Source of the DNA: Ruminococcaceae bacterium UBA3710
GTDB lineage: Bacteria > Bacillota > Clostridia > Oscillospirales > Acutalibacteraceae
DNA length: 52,084 nt
Assembly (NCBI GenBank): GCA_002371985.1
Contig: DFHZ01000154.1
Span: 1 to 52,084, forward strand
Direction of reading: 5' to 3'
The notes under the pieces are model-generated. The model saw only the letters and a list, made by a program, of their open reading frames with translations. It did no database searches and was not told where the DNA came from. Each line of letters starts with the position of its first letter. Positions within the stretch are counted from its first letter, which is position 1. The position numbers and the translations under genes were made by a program. This document shows, in pieces, positions 45,332 through 52,084 of the stretch.

Positions 45332-47719
45332 ATGTCTAAAAGATTTTCAAGATTTCTTTATCAACCTTGTATTCCGTTGGGTAAAGACGGCAGATGTGCT
45401 ACTGCATGCGAAGAGCATATAGAGCTGTCTCGTAAAGCTGCGGCTGACAGTATAATTTTGCTTAAAAATAACGATAATGTGTTACCACTTGAAATGGGAG
45501 TGCGTGTAGCACTTTTCGGCAAAAGTGCTGTCGATTATTTTAAGGGCGGCGGCGGCAGTGGAGATGTATATACAAAATACGTAAGAAATATTCTTGATGG
45601 TTTGCGTATTAAAGAAAAAGAGGGAAAACTTTCTCTGTTTGAGCCGCTAAATGAGTTTTATGAAAATCACGTAGCAAAGGAGCGCGAGCGTATAAACAGG
45701 GAAGCGGCTGTTGCACAAAATTTTGTTAATAACGAAATTCCGAGAACTGACGCTGTTCGCAGAAGCTTAGCGCTTGCAGAGGTTAATTTTAAATATCAGG
45801 TGAGTGAGCCTCACATCTCTGATGATTTGCTTTTAAGTGCTGCTCAAAACGCGGATACTGCAATAATTGTAATAGGCAGATTTTCAGGTGAGGGCTGGGA
45901 CAGAAGCGATCGTAAGGATATAAGAGATTTTTATTTAAACGATGACGAAAAGGACTTGGTAAAAAAGGTAACTGAGCATTTTGGAAAAGTTATCGTGGTG
46001 CTTAATGTCGGTGGAATAGTAGATACCAAATGGTTTAAGGATAACAGTAAAATTTCTGCATCCCTTTTAGCTTGGCAGGGCGGTACCGAAGGCGGACTTG
46101 CTACCGCAGATGTGCTTTGCGGTGATGTAAATCCTTCGGGTAAGCTTACAGATACCTTTGCATCGTCTTTTGACGATTACCCATCATCCTATAATTTTAA
46201 CGAATCCTACGATTATGTTGATTATACAGATGATATATATGTAGGCTACCGTTATTTTGAAACTGTACCTAAGGCTAAAGAAAAGGTAAATTACCCATTT
46301 GGCTTTGGGCTTTCGTATACCAATTTTAAGCTATCGGATATTAAGGCGCAGGACGACGGACAGAATATTACAGTAAGCCTTAAGGTTACAAACATAGGCG
46401 GACTTAGCGGTAAAGAGGTTGTTCAGGTTTATTACAGTGCACCTCAGGGTGTTTTGGGGAAACCCAAAAAAGTGCTTGCTGGCTTTAAAAAAACAAAACT
46501 TTTAAAAAGCGGCGAGAGTGAGGACATTAAAATAACCTTTGCCATTAATGATATGGCAAGCTATGATGATGTCGGTAAATTTCAAAAATCTGCTTATTTG
46601 TTAGAGCGGGGCGAATATAAAATATATGTGGGAACATCGGTAAGGGATGTTACCGAAACAGAGTATAGTTATACTGTAAGAGAACCGTTTAGAGTAACAG
46701 AGCAGTTGATTTCAAGATGTGCTCCAAAAAAGCTTTCTAAAAGAATGGTAAGCGACGGAAACTATGAGACTTTAGAATGTATACCGTACGAGTGTGAGAT
46801 TTCACATCAGCATGAAATAACTTCTGTGCTCGAAGATATTTGCAAATTAGAGGATGTAGGTGAAAAGGCAACACTTGATGAATTTGTAGCCCAAATGACA
46901 GATGACGAGCTAATCTGTCTACTTGGGGGATATAAAAATATTGGTGTTGTTAATACTGGCTGTTTTGCTCCGCTCGAACGTTTGGGCGTGCCGCCTGTTC
47001 CTACAGCCGACGGCCCTGCAGGTGTGCGTCTTTTCAAGGATACAGGTATTTCTACAACCGCCTGGCCTGTAGCAACAGCCCTTGCAAGCACTTGGGATAC
47101 GGAGTTACTTTATGAAATAGGTGTTGCAGGCGGTATAGAGATTAAAGAAAATAATATTGGTATTTGGCTTATGCCGGGCATCAATATTCACCGCAGTCCG
47201 CTTTGCGGAAGAAACTTTGAATATTTTTCTGAGGACCCATATTTGTCAGGTATGATGTCTGCCGCAATCGTTAACGGTGTTCAGTCTGTAAAGGTTGCCT
47301 GTTCACTAAAGCATTTTGTCTGCAATAACAAAGAGGTAAACAGGCGTTTTTGCGATTCAAGGGTTTCAGAGCGTGCGTTGCGGGAAATATATCTTAAAGG
47401 TTTTGAAATTTGCGTAAAAAAGGCTCAGCCTTGGACGGTAATGTCCTCTTATAATCTTATAAACGGTGTATATACCTCTGCCAATCCTGAGCTTATTACG
47501 GGAATACTCCGAGAGGAGTGGGGATTTGAGGGATTAGTTGTATCTGATTGGTTTAACCGAGCTGTTCATTCCGATGAGGTTTTGGCAGGAAATGATATAA
47601 AAATGCCAAATGGTGATTCAGAGGAACTTAAAATCGCACTTAAAAACGGAAAAATTACACGTGGCGATTTACAGGCTTGTGTGAAAAGATATATGCAACT
47701 TATTTTAAAATTCGATTAA
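45332..47719 (+). CDS. Beta-glycosidase, GH3, reversed domain order
   Basis: A 795-residue GH3 without signal peptide. The domains are in reverse order. The alpha/beta sandwich comes first (about 15-320, starting ELSRKAAADSIILLKNN), then a fibronectin-III-like domain (about 345-450), a linker, and the catalytic barrel last (about 505-795). The barrel shows TADGPAGVR, RNFEYFSEDPYLSG, KHFVCNNKEVNRR and nucleophile Asp739 in VVSDWFNRA. The same swap is known in some rumen beta-glucosidases (Butyrivibrio, Ruminococcus). ATG at 45332 has GGTGAGG upstream; the TTG at 45317 is less likely. It probably hydrolyses imported beta-gluco-oligosaccharides; xylosidase activity cannot be excluded. Confidence 0.93.
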   Translation: MSKRFSRFLYQPCIPLGKDGRCATACEEHIELSRKAAADSIILLKNNDNVLPLEMGVRVALFGKSAVDYFKGGGGSGDVYTKYVRNILDGLRIKEKEGKLSLFEPLNEFYENHVAKERERINREAAVAQNFVNNEIPRTDAVRRSLALAEVNFKYQVSEPHISDDLLLSAAQNADTAIIVIGRFSGEGWDRSDRKDIRDFYLNDDEKDLVKKVTEHFGKVIVVLNVGGIVDTKWFKDNSKISASLLAWQGGTEGGLATADVLCGDVNPSGKLTDTFASSFDDYPSSYNFNESYDYVDYTDDIYVGYRYFETVPKAKEKVNYPFGFGLSYTNFKLSDIKAQDDGQNITVSLKVTNIGGLSGKEVVQVYYSAPQGVLGKPKKVLAGFKKTKLLKSGESEDIKITFAINDMASYDDVGKFQKSAYLLERGEYKIYVGTSVRDVTETEYSYTVREPFRVTEQLISRCAPKKLSKRMVSDGNYETLECIPYECEISHQHEITSVLEDICKLEDVGEKATLDEFVAQMTDDELICLLGGYKNIGVVNTGCFAPLERLGVPPVPTADGPAGVRLFKDTGISTTAWPVATALASTWDTELLYEIGVAGGIEIKENNIGIWLMPGINIHRSPLCGRNFEYFSEDPYLSGMMSAAIVNGVQSVKVACSLKHFVCNNKEVNRRFCDSRVSERALREIYLKGFEICVKKAQPWTVMSSYNLINGVYTSANPELITGILREEWGFEGLVVSDWFNRAVHSDEVLAGNDIKMPNGDSEELKIALKNGKITRGDLQACVKRYMQLILKFD

Positions 47720-47720
47720 A

Positions 47721-47757
47721 AAATGTGACTGTCTTATCGAGGCAGTCACATTTTTCT
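47721..47757 (+). terminator. Terminator between the GH3 gene and the convergent AraC gene
   Basis: An 11-bp stem, AAATGTGACTG (47721-47731) with CAGTCACATTT (47743-47753), followed by TTCTTAT on the plus strand and preceded by A-rich sequence, so it can also serve the convergent minus-strand gene. Confidence 0.85.
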
Positions 47758-47778
47758 TATATTATCAGTTAATAATAT

Positions 47779-48600
47779 TTACATTTTCTTGGTTTTTTCT
47801 AATGATCGGTATTCTTTAGGTGTCATACCTGTATGCAAATGAAACTGCTTTGAGAAGTAATGCGATTCTTTATAACCCAGCCTTTCGGCAATCTGCTTAA
47901 TATTAAGAGCTGTATTTGTAAGCAGTACCTTTGCCATATCTATGCGCTTATTTAAATAATAGGTGTAGGGCGGTATTCCGTAATATTTGCGAAATACTTT
48001 GTTTGTGTAGTCGTTTGAACGGTAGATAAGGGAAGAAAGCTCGTCCATTGAAATATCCTCTGAAAAATGGCTTTCAATATAATCCTTAAGAATTCTTACT
48101 TCTTCGGGCATCTCTTTGTTTTCTTCGATTTTTTTAGTAAGCCGCATAAACAATTTATGAAGCAACATACAGCATTCTTCCATTATTGTATCTGTAGGAA
48201 GATTTTCCTTTGTTTTTTTAAAGATTTCCACAAATATTGGATAAAGGGACTCGCAATTATTAAAAAGTATTTGATTATTAAGCTTATAGGCTTTAATAAA
48301 AGAGGGAATAGCCGTACCCTGTAGATTAACAAATATCTTTTCCCAAGGGTCATCCGCACTACTGGAATATTTTTGATGGCTGCCAAGAGGAAGGATATAC
48401 ATATCTCCGGCTTTGGGGGTAAATTTCTTTCCGTCAAGCTCTAAACTGCCGCTACCCTTAATTATATATTCAAGTACACAGGTTTCGGCACAGGGGCGGT
48501 CCATAGAATAGGTTCCGTCACAATAGGATTTTCCACTCATCCAAACCCAAAATGTTGGAGCTTCGGTAGGGGATACGAATATGTTTAAGTCCTCGTGCAA
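47779..48600 (-). CDS. AraC family transcriptional regulator, second locus
   Basis: A 273-residue regulator. A cupin domain (about 35-110, ETCVLEYIIKGSGSLELDG, AGDMYILPLGSHQKY) is followed by a helical linker. The C-terminal double helix-turn-helix includes DISMDELSSLIYRSNDY and IKQIAERLGYKESHYFSK, ending MTPKEYRSL. The start is TTG at 48598-48600; GAGGTG on the minus strand lies 7 bases upstream and no ATG is nearby. It is divergent from the sugar-binding lipoprotein and convergent with GH3, so it probably controls both. It differs clearly from the AraC protein at 38053. Confidence 0.92.
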   Translation of the reverse strand: MHEDLNIFVSPTEAPTFWVWMSGKSYCDGTYSMDRPCAETCVLEYIIKGSGSLELDGKKFTPKAGDMYILPLGSHQKYSSSADDPWEKIFVNLQGTAIPSFIKAYKLNNQILFNNCESLYPIFVEIFKKTKENLPTDTIMEECCMLLHKLFMRLTKKIEENKEMPEEVRILKDYIESHFSEDISMDELSSLIYRSNDYTNKVFRKYYGIPPYTYYLNKRIDMAKVLLTNTALNIKQIAERLGYKESHYFSKQFHLHTGMTPKEYRSLEKTKKM

Positions 48601-48881
48601 AGTTGTTCACCTCGAAAAAGAATGGGTTTTTTTGTAAATAATGATAATTTTTGATTGAATTTAAGAATTAATTTTATTCGGTTTTGAGTAAAACAAAATA
48701 AAAGATTACCTTTATCTATATATTAGCACAATAGTAATTAAAATGCAAAATAAAATTGAATTGTTAACTTTTTAAATTGTATGTGGCATTGAATGTAGTA
48801 ATTAACTATGAGATAATAAAATTGCGAAATGGTCTTTCTTTGGTTGTTTCTTATTTATTTTTTACTGAAGGGGAAAAAGCT
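48601..48881 (+). promoter_or_regulatory. Control region between AraC and the binding lipoprotein
   Basis: This 281-base gap has a good promoter, TTGAAT (48789-48794) and GATAAT (48812-48817), 17 bases apart, pointing at the binding lipoprotein. A TATCTATATA stretch at 48713-48722 resembles, with one mismatch, the reverse complement of the TTTATAGATA element of the arabinan locus. No gene is seen. The ribosome site before the ATG is GAAGGGG. Confidence 0.5.
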
Positions 48882-50351
48882 ATGAAAAAAAGTTTATTAA
48901 GAGTTATTTCGACTATTATGGCAATCGCTATGTTAGTAACAGTTTTCGCTGGTTGCGGTGACAAGGCTGACGGCGGTGCTAATGCAAAAGTTAAAACAAT
49001 AAGTCTTCTTGTTCCTACCGATATAGCAGAGGAAACAGAGGCTGTTGTTAAGGCTTTTCACGAGACACACAAGAATATTAAGGTAGAGATTGTTGCAAGC
49101 TCGGGCGATGCGGGTACTACACCTACAGAAATCAGTAAACTTGCGGCTTCTAAGAAAATGCCTGAGGTTGCATTCGGTGTTGAGGATTTCGGTTATATTT
49201 TAAGCCAAGGTCTTGCTTATCCGCTTGACAATCTTTTTGAAGCCGATCCCGATAAAGGGGATGCGCTTGATGCCGGTATTAATAATTATACATATTTCGA
49301 TCACCTTTATGCACTTCCTTACCGTGTTCAGTTTAATGGAATAATGGTTAATCTTGACCTAATTGAAACAAAGAATCTTGATGAGCCTGACTATAACTGG
49401 ACTATTGATGAGTTTGTTGATCTTGCAAAAAAAGCAACCGACAATAAGTATTCGGGTATTAACATCATTGTAGATAGTAGCGACCCGACCCATAACCTTG
49501 ATACAAAGCTTATGGGTGGCTTGCTTAATGCTCCTTTACAGTTGTACGGCTATGATATGGGCACTCATAAGTTTAATTTTACAAACGGTGCTTGGGGCAA
49601 AGCAAAGGCTTATGTTGAGGAATTAAAGGCAGTTCCCGGTCTTATCTCTGATAACCTTAAGGAATGGGATAAGAGAAATAACGGTGTTCCAGATGCTTAT
49701 GACCAGAAGTTCGGCGGTAAGGGTGATGCTTTAAAATCAGGTAAGGTTTTATTTGGTAACCACAACTCTTGGGAAGTTAATTGGATGAAAAAGGGCTTTA
49801 ATTTCGAGTGGGACCTTTATCCTGTTCCCCATGCTGAGGGTGTAAAAGAAAGAATACAGACACATGTTGACTATGTATTCCTTACTTCTGCTGTAACAGA
49901 AGATAACTGCAAGGAAGCTTACGAGCTTGCTAAGTTCTTGAGTTACGATAAGGACGGTTGTATTGCTCGTATGGATTGGGGTAAGGATAATCTTGAAAAT
50001 TTTGCTATTTATACTCCTGCAACCGAGAACAAGAAAGTTATCGAAAACTATAACAAGCGTGATTATATACCTGACGGTATGAAATATATGCTTGAAACAA
50101 TTATAGAAGACCCTGAAACCATTTTCATTGCAGATGCAAATAAAATTATTCCTAACTTCTGGAACGATTTGGCCGATTACAGAAAACAGGTTGAAGAACA
50201 GATAAAAAACGGCAGCGACCCGTATGCTCTTGCAGCTGACTATGAGAAAAAGGTTAATGCTGCTGTCGAGGCTTCATGGTCAACCTTTGTTAGGAAACTT
50301 GAAAAAAATCTTGAAGCATTTTACGAAAGCCATCCTTATGAAAAGAAATAA
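48882..50351 (+). CDS. Sugar-binding lipoprotein (CUT1 type)
   Basis: A 489-residue type-1 extracellular solute-binding protein with lipobox FAGC (Cys25), a short Gly/Ala linker and the fold beginning TISLLVPTDIAEETEAVVKAF. ATG at 48882 is chosen because GAAGGGG lies just upstream and gives a clean signal peptide; the ORF's ATG at 48777 would add 35 residues of non-signal sequence. No permease genes follow in the window, since GH30 comes next. Either the permeases are further downstream or elsewhere, or the protein works with another importer. Substrate is inferred to be a beta-glycan fragment from its neighbours. Confidence 0.92.
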   Translation: MKKSLLRVISTIMAIAMLVTVFAGCGDKADGGANAKVKTISLLVPTDIAEETEAVVKAFHETHKNIKVEIVASSGDAGTTPTEISKLAASKKMPEVAFGVEDFGYILSQGLAYPLDNLFEADPDKGDALDAGINNYTYFDHLYALPYRVQFNGIMVNLDLIETKNLDEPDYNWTIDEFVDLAKKATDNKYSGINIIVDSSDPTHNLDTKLMGGLLNAPLQLYGYDMGTHKFNFTNGAWGKAKAYVEELKAVPGLISDNLKEWDKRNNGVPDAYDQKFGGKGDALKSGKVLFGNHNSWEVNWMKKGFNFEWDLYPVPHAEGVKERIQTHVDYVFLTSAVTEDNCKEAYELAKFLSYDKDGCIARMDWGKDNLENFAIYTPATENKKVIENYNKRDYIPDGMKYMLETIIEDPETIFIADANKIIPNFWNDLADYRKQVEEQIKNGSDPYALAADYEKKVNAAVEASWSTFVRKLEKNLEAFYESHPYEKK

Positions 50352-50383
50352 TTAATCTTTTTTAGAATAAGGAGGTGTAGAAA

Positions 50384-51895
50384 ATGCGAATGCGTTTAAT
50401 AAGCGGTATACTTGCCTGTTTATTAATCACATCAACCGCTTGTTCCTGTAAAGCTAAACCGACGGACACAAGTTCTAATACTGCTACAAAAACAAAGCTC
50501 CGCTATACATTTAATGAAGAAGTGCTTGCTTTTGTTTCTGACGGTGAGCAGAAATTTAAACTACAGGACAAGGGGTATGTGAAGATTTACGGTAAATCTG
50601 AGCTTGATGAAAGTACAGGAACAATTATAAATATAGATCCCCAAAAAACATATCATAAAATTGACGGTATCGGCGCTTCTTTTACTGAAACATCTGCTTA
50701 TCTTATGGCACAGATGTCCGAAGAAATGCGCAACGATGTAATGATAAAGCTTTTTGACAGCGAAAAGGGAATAGGCTTAAAGCTACTCAGAAATACCATT
50801 GCCCCCTCTGACTATACTCCTTACGAATATGCAAGCTATGACGATATGCCTGAGGGTGAAGAGGACTTCGAGCTTGAACATTTTGATATGTCCGCTGTAA
50901 ATGACCAGATAAAAATAACTAAAAAGGCATTTGAAATGAATCCTGATATTAAGTTGTTTTTGTCTCCCTGGACAGCACCTTTATGGATGAAAACCGCGCG
51001 TGATTGGTTAGCTGTAGAGCAACCAAAGCTTCGCCGAGACTGTTACGATGTTTATGCCCGTTATCTTGTGAAATGCATACAGGGCTATGAAGAAAAGGGT
51101 GTCCCTGTTTTTGGAATAACTGCACAAAACGAGCCTTTTACCGTAAGAAAATGGCCTGGTATGAATTGGACATGGAATGATCTGGCAAACTTCACTAACG
51201 ACAATTTACGTCCGGCTCTTGACGATGCAGGTCTCAAAACCGAGATTTATAATCTTGATTATAACTGGAGTAACAGTGAAGCAGCCGATAACATAATGGC
51301 AACGACTATGAATACCACGCAGGGAATTGCATACCACTGGTATAGTGGCGAACCGGAGGTTATGGCAAAGTCCAAGGAATATTTCCCCGATAAGACTATA
51401 TATGTAACAGAGGCGGCAGGCGGTACACCTTCAGGGACATTGCAGTTGCTGAATATATCCTCTAAGATTTGCCGTTCTTTCAGAAGTGGTTCAAGCGGTT
51501 ATATTCTATGGAATATGGTGCTCAACCCAGTAGGAGGACCTTCTGTAAAGAACCGTTTTGGGGAGAGTATGGACACTGAGTGTACAGCACTTGTAACCTA
51601 TGATGAGGATTTAAAAACAGTTAGTTATCCTAATGATTACTATGCTTGTGCACATTACAGTAAGTACATACTTAAGGATGCTGTGCTTGTTGATTCCACT
51701 GATACGGGTGAGAAGAGTGAATACAAGCTTGTAAACAGCGTATCACTTAATCCCAACGGCAGTATGGTGATTAATGCTGTAAACAGCGATACCTCTTCCA
51801 ATGCTGTAATAAAGTTTATTATGGGCGATAAGGTAATGGAAATTACTCTACCTAAGAGAAGTGTTGTTACACTTACCTGGGATGCTAATATATAA
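50384..51895 (+). CDS. Glycoside hydrolase family 30 enzyme, exported
   Basis: A 503-residue GH30 enzyme with a signal peptide and a weak lipobox (STAC, Cys20; Cys22 also near). The TIM barrel begins at YHKIDGIGASFTET (about 90) and ends near 400, followed by the side beta-domain (SKYILKDAVLV to MEITLPKRSVVTLTWD). Acid/base Glu250 is in ITAQNEP and nucleophile Glu343 in YVTEAAGG. This matches the glucosylceramidase/beta-1,6-glucanase branches rather than the GH30_8 xylanases. ATG at 50384 follows AAGGAGG with ideal spacing. With GH3 and the binding protein it suggests external cutting of a beta-glucan, import, and internal beta-glucosidase action; substrate not proven. Confidence 0.91.
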   Translation: MRMRLISGILACLLITSTACSCKAKPTDTSSNTATKTKLRYTFNEEVLAFVSDGEQKFKLQDKGYVKIYGKSELDESTGTIINIDPQKTYHKIDGIGASFTETSAYLMAQMSEEMRNDVMIKLFDSEKGIGLKLLRNTIAPSDYTPYEYASYDDMPEGEEDFELEHFDMSAVNDQIKITKKAFEMNPDIKLFLSPWTAPLWMKTARDWLAVEQPKLRRDCYDVYARYLVKCIQGYEEKGVPVFGITAQNEPFTVRKWPGMNWTWNDLANFTNDNLRPALDDAGLKTEIYNLDYNWSNSEAADNIMATTMNTTQGIAYHWYSGEPEVMAKSKEYFPDKTIYVTEAAGGTPSGTLQLLNISSKICRSFRSGSSGYILWNMVLNPVGGPSVKNRFGESMDTECTALVTYDEDLKTVSYPNDYYACAHYSKYILKDAVLVDSTDTGEKSEYKLVNSVSLNPNGSMVINAVNSDTSSNAVIKFIMGDKVMEITLPKRSVVTLTWDANI

Positions 51896-51901
51896 GTTTG
51901 A

Positions 51902-51920
51902 AAATCGGGTTAACCGATTT
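51902..51920. promoter_or_regulatory. Palindrome between GH30 and the next gene
   Basis: AAATCGG (51902-51908) and CCGATTT (51914-51920) surround GTTAA. There is no T-run after it, so it is not a normal terminator. Its symmetry resembles a LacI-type operator, or it may be an mRNA stem. Unproven. Confidence 0.35.
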
Positions 51921-51951
51921 AAAAATAAAATCTATTATGAGGTGAAAAACT

Positions 51952-52084
51952 GTGAAAATGAAAAAAATTCTCGCATTGCTTCTTTCCCTTGCACTTTTTG
52001 TAGGAATGATTCCTGCAAGCTATCCTGTATCTGCTGAGGATGCTGTAACACCCGCAACGGGTACTGTTTCTGTCAAAAATACAG
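51952..52084 (+). CDS. Secreted protein, N-terminal part only
   Basis: The start of a further gene of the second locus, cut by the window end. GAGGTG (51939-51944) is 7 bases before GTG at 51952; ATG at 51958 is the alternative. The first 44 residues give a signal peptide, KKILALLLSLALFVGMIPAS then YPVSAEDA, with likely cleavage after SA, followed by a Thr/Val-rich start (TPATGTVSVKNT). There is no lipobox. By position it may be another large extracellular glycan-active protein, but nothing more can be read. Confidence 0.8.
   Translation, partial: MKMKKILALLLSLALFVGMIPASYPVSAEDAVTPATGTVSVKNT

Noticed and set aside
1..52084. tRNA, rRNA, CRISPR and prophage genes
   Set aside because: No cloverleaf, rRNA segment, repeat-spacer array or phage structural gene was recognised on either strand, within the limits of reading by eye.

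Overview
The window reads as a low-GC Firmicute of the class Clostridia, most like a fibre-degrading Ruminococcaceae/Oscillospiraceae-type gut or rumen bacterium. The reasons are the AT-rich DNA, strong GGAGG ribosome sites, a clostridial 2[4Fe-4S] ferredoxin, a NifS/NifU/MnmA set, many sugar ABC-transporter parts and lipoproteins, and type I dockerins on two secreted enzymes. The assignment is inference; there is no rRNA or marker gene that fixes the genus.

Region 1 (1-7280) is housekeeping sulfur metabolism: the end of a RicT/PSP1 protein, a ferredoxin, an Rrf2/IscR-like regulator divergent from nifS-nifU-mnmA (Fe-S assembly and tRNA thiolation), then a LysR regulator with metY and cysK (sulfide to homocysteine or cysteine). 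Promoters and operator-like dyads are unusually clear here. Region 2 (7280-11560) is mixed: an ECF transporter S component with an apparent AUA start, two small lipoproteins, decayed gene fragments at about 8580-9976, and an intracellular GH43.

Region 3 (11600-38050) is a long co-directional locus that looks built for arabinan or arabinose-rich pectin side chains. It holds a GH2 enzyme, two CUT1-type ABC importers (each a binding protein and two permeases, with no ATPase gene), an NHL/TPR/Yip1 membrane protein and a DUF5696-type lipoprotein between them, a GH43_5-like lipoprotein lacking the usual catalytic base, a membrane-anchored protein of five related beta-sandwich-like modules, an intracellular GH51 arabinofuranosidase, an SGNH-hydrolase lipoprotein, and a GH43-CBM-module-dockerin enzyme. 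It ends at a bidirectional terminator facing an AraC regulator. Divergent from that regulator is a 1632-residue secreted protein (39175-44073) combining a GH93-like propeller, four modules, a dockerin and an SGNH esterase. The likely scheme is that dockerin-borne and anchored proteins bind and cut arabinan outside the cell, the importers take up oligosaccharides, and GH51, GH43 and GH2 finish them inside.

Region 4 (44080-45060) is a scar of two insertion sequences: an internally deleted ISL3-type element and an IS3-type remnant. Region 5 (45060-52084) is a second glycan locus: a GH3 with reversed domain order, an AraC regulator, a sugar-binding lipoprotein, a GH30 hydrolase and the start of another secreted protein. 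Its substrate is probably a beta-glucan or other beta-glycoside.

The most promising novelty is (a) the roughly 200-residue module family found about 11 times in three proteins, one anchored and two dockerin-bearing, and (b) the NHL-Yip1 plus DUF5696 gene pair coupled to a 959-residue binding protein inside the import locus. No tRNA, rRNA, CRISPR array or prophage was seen.
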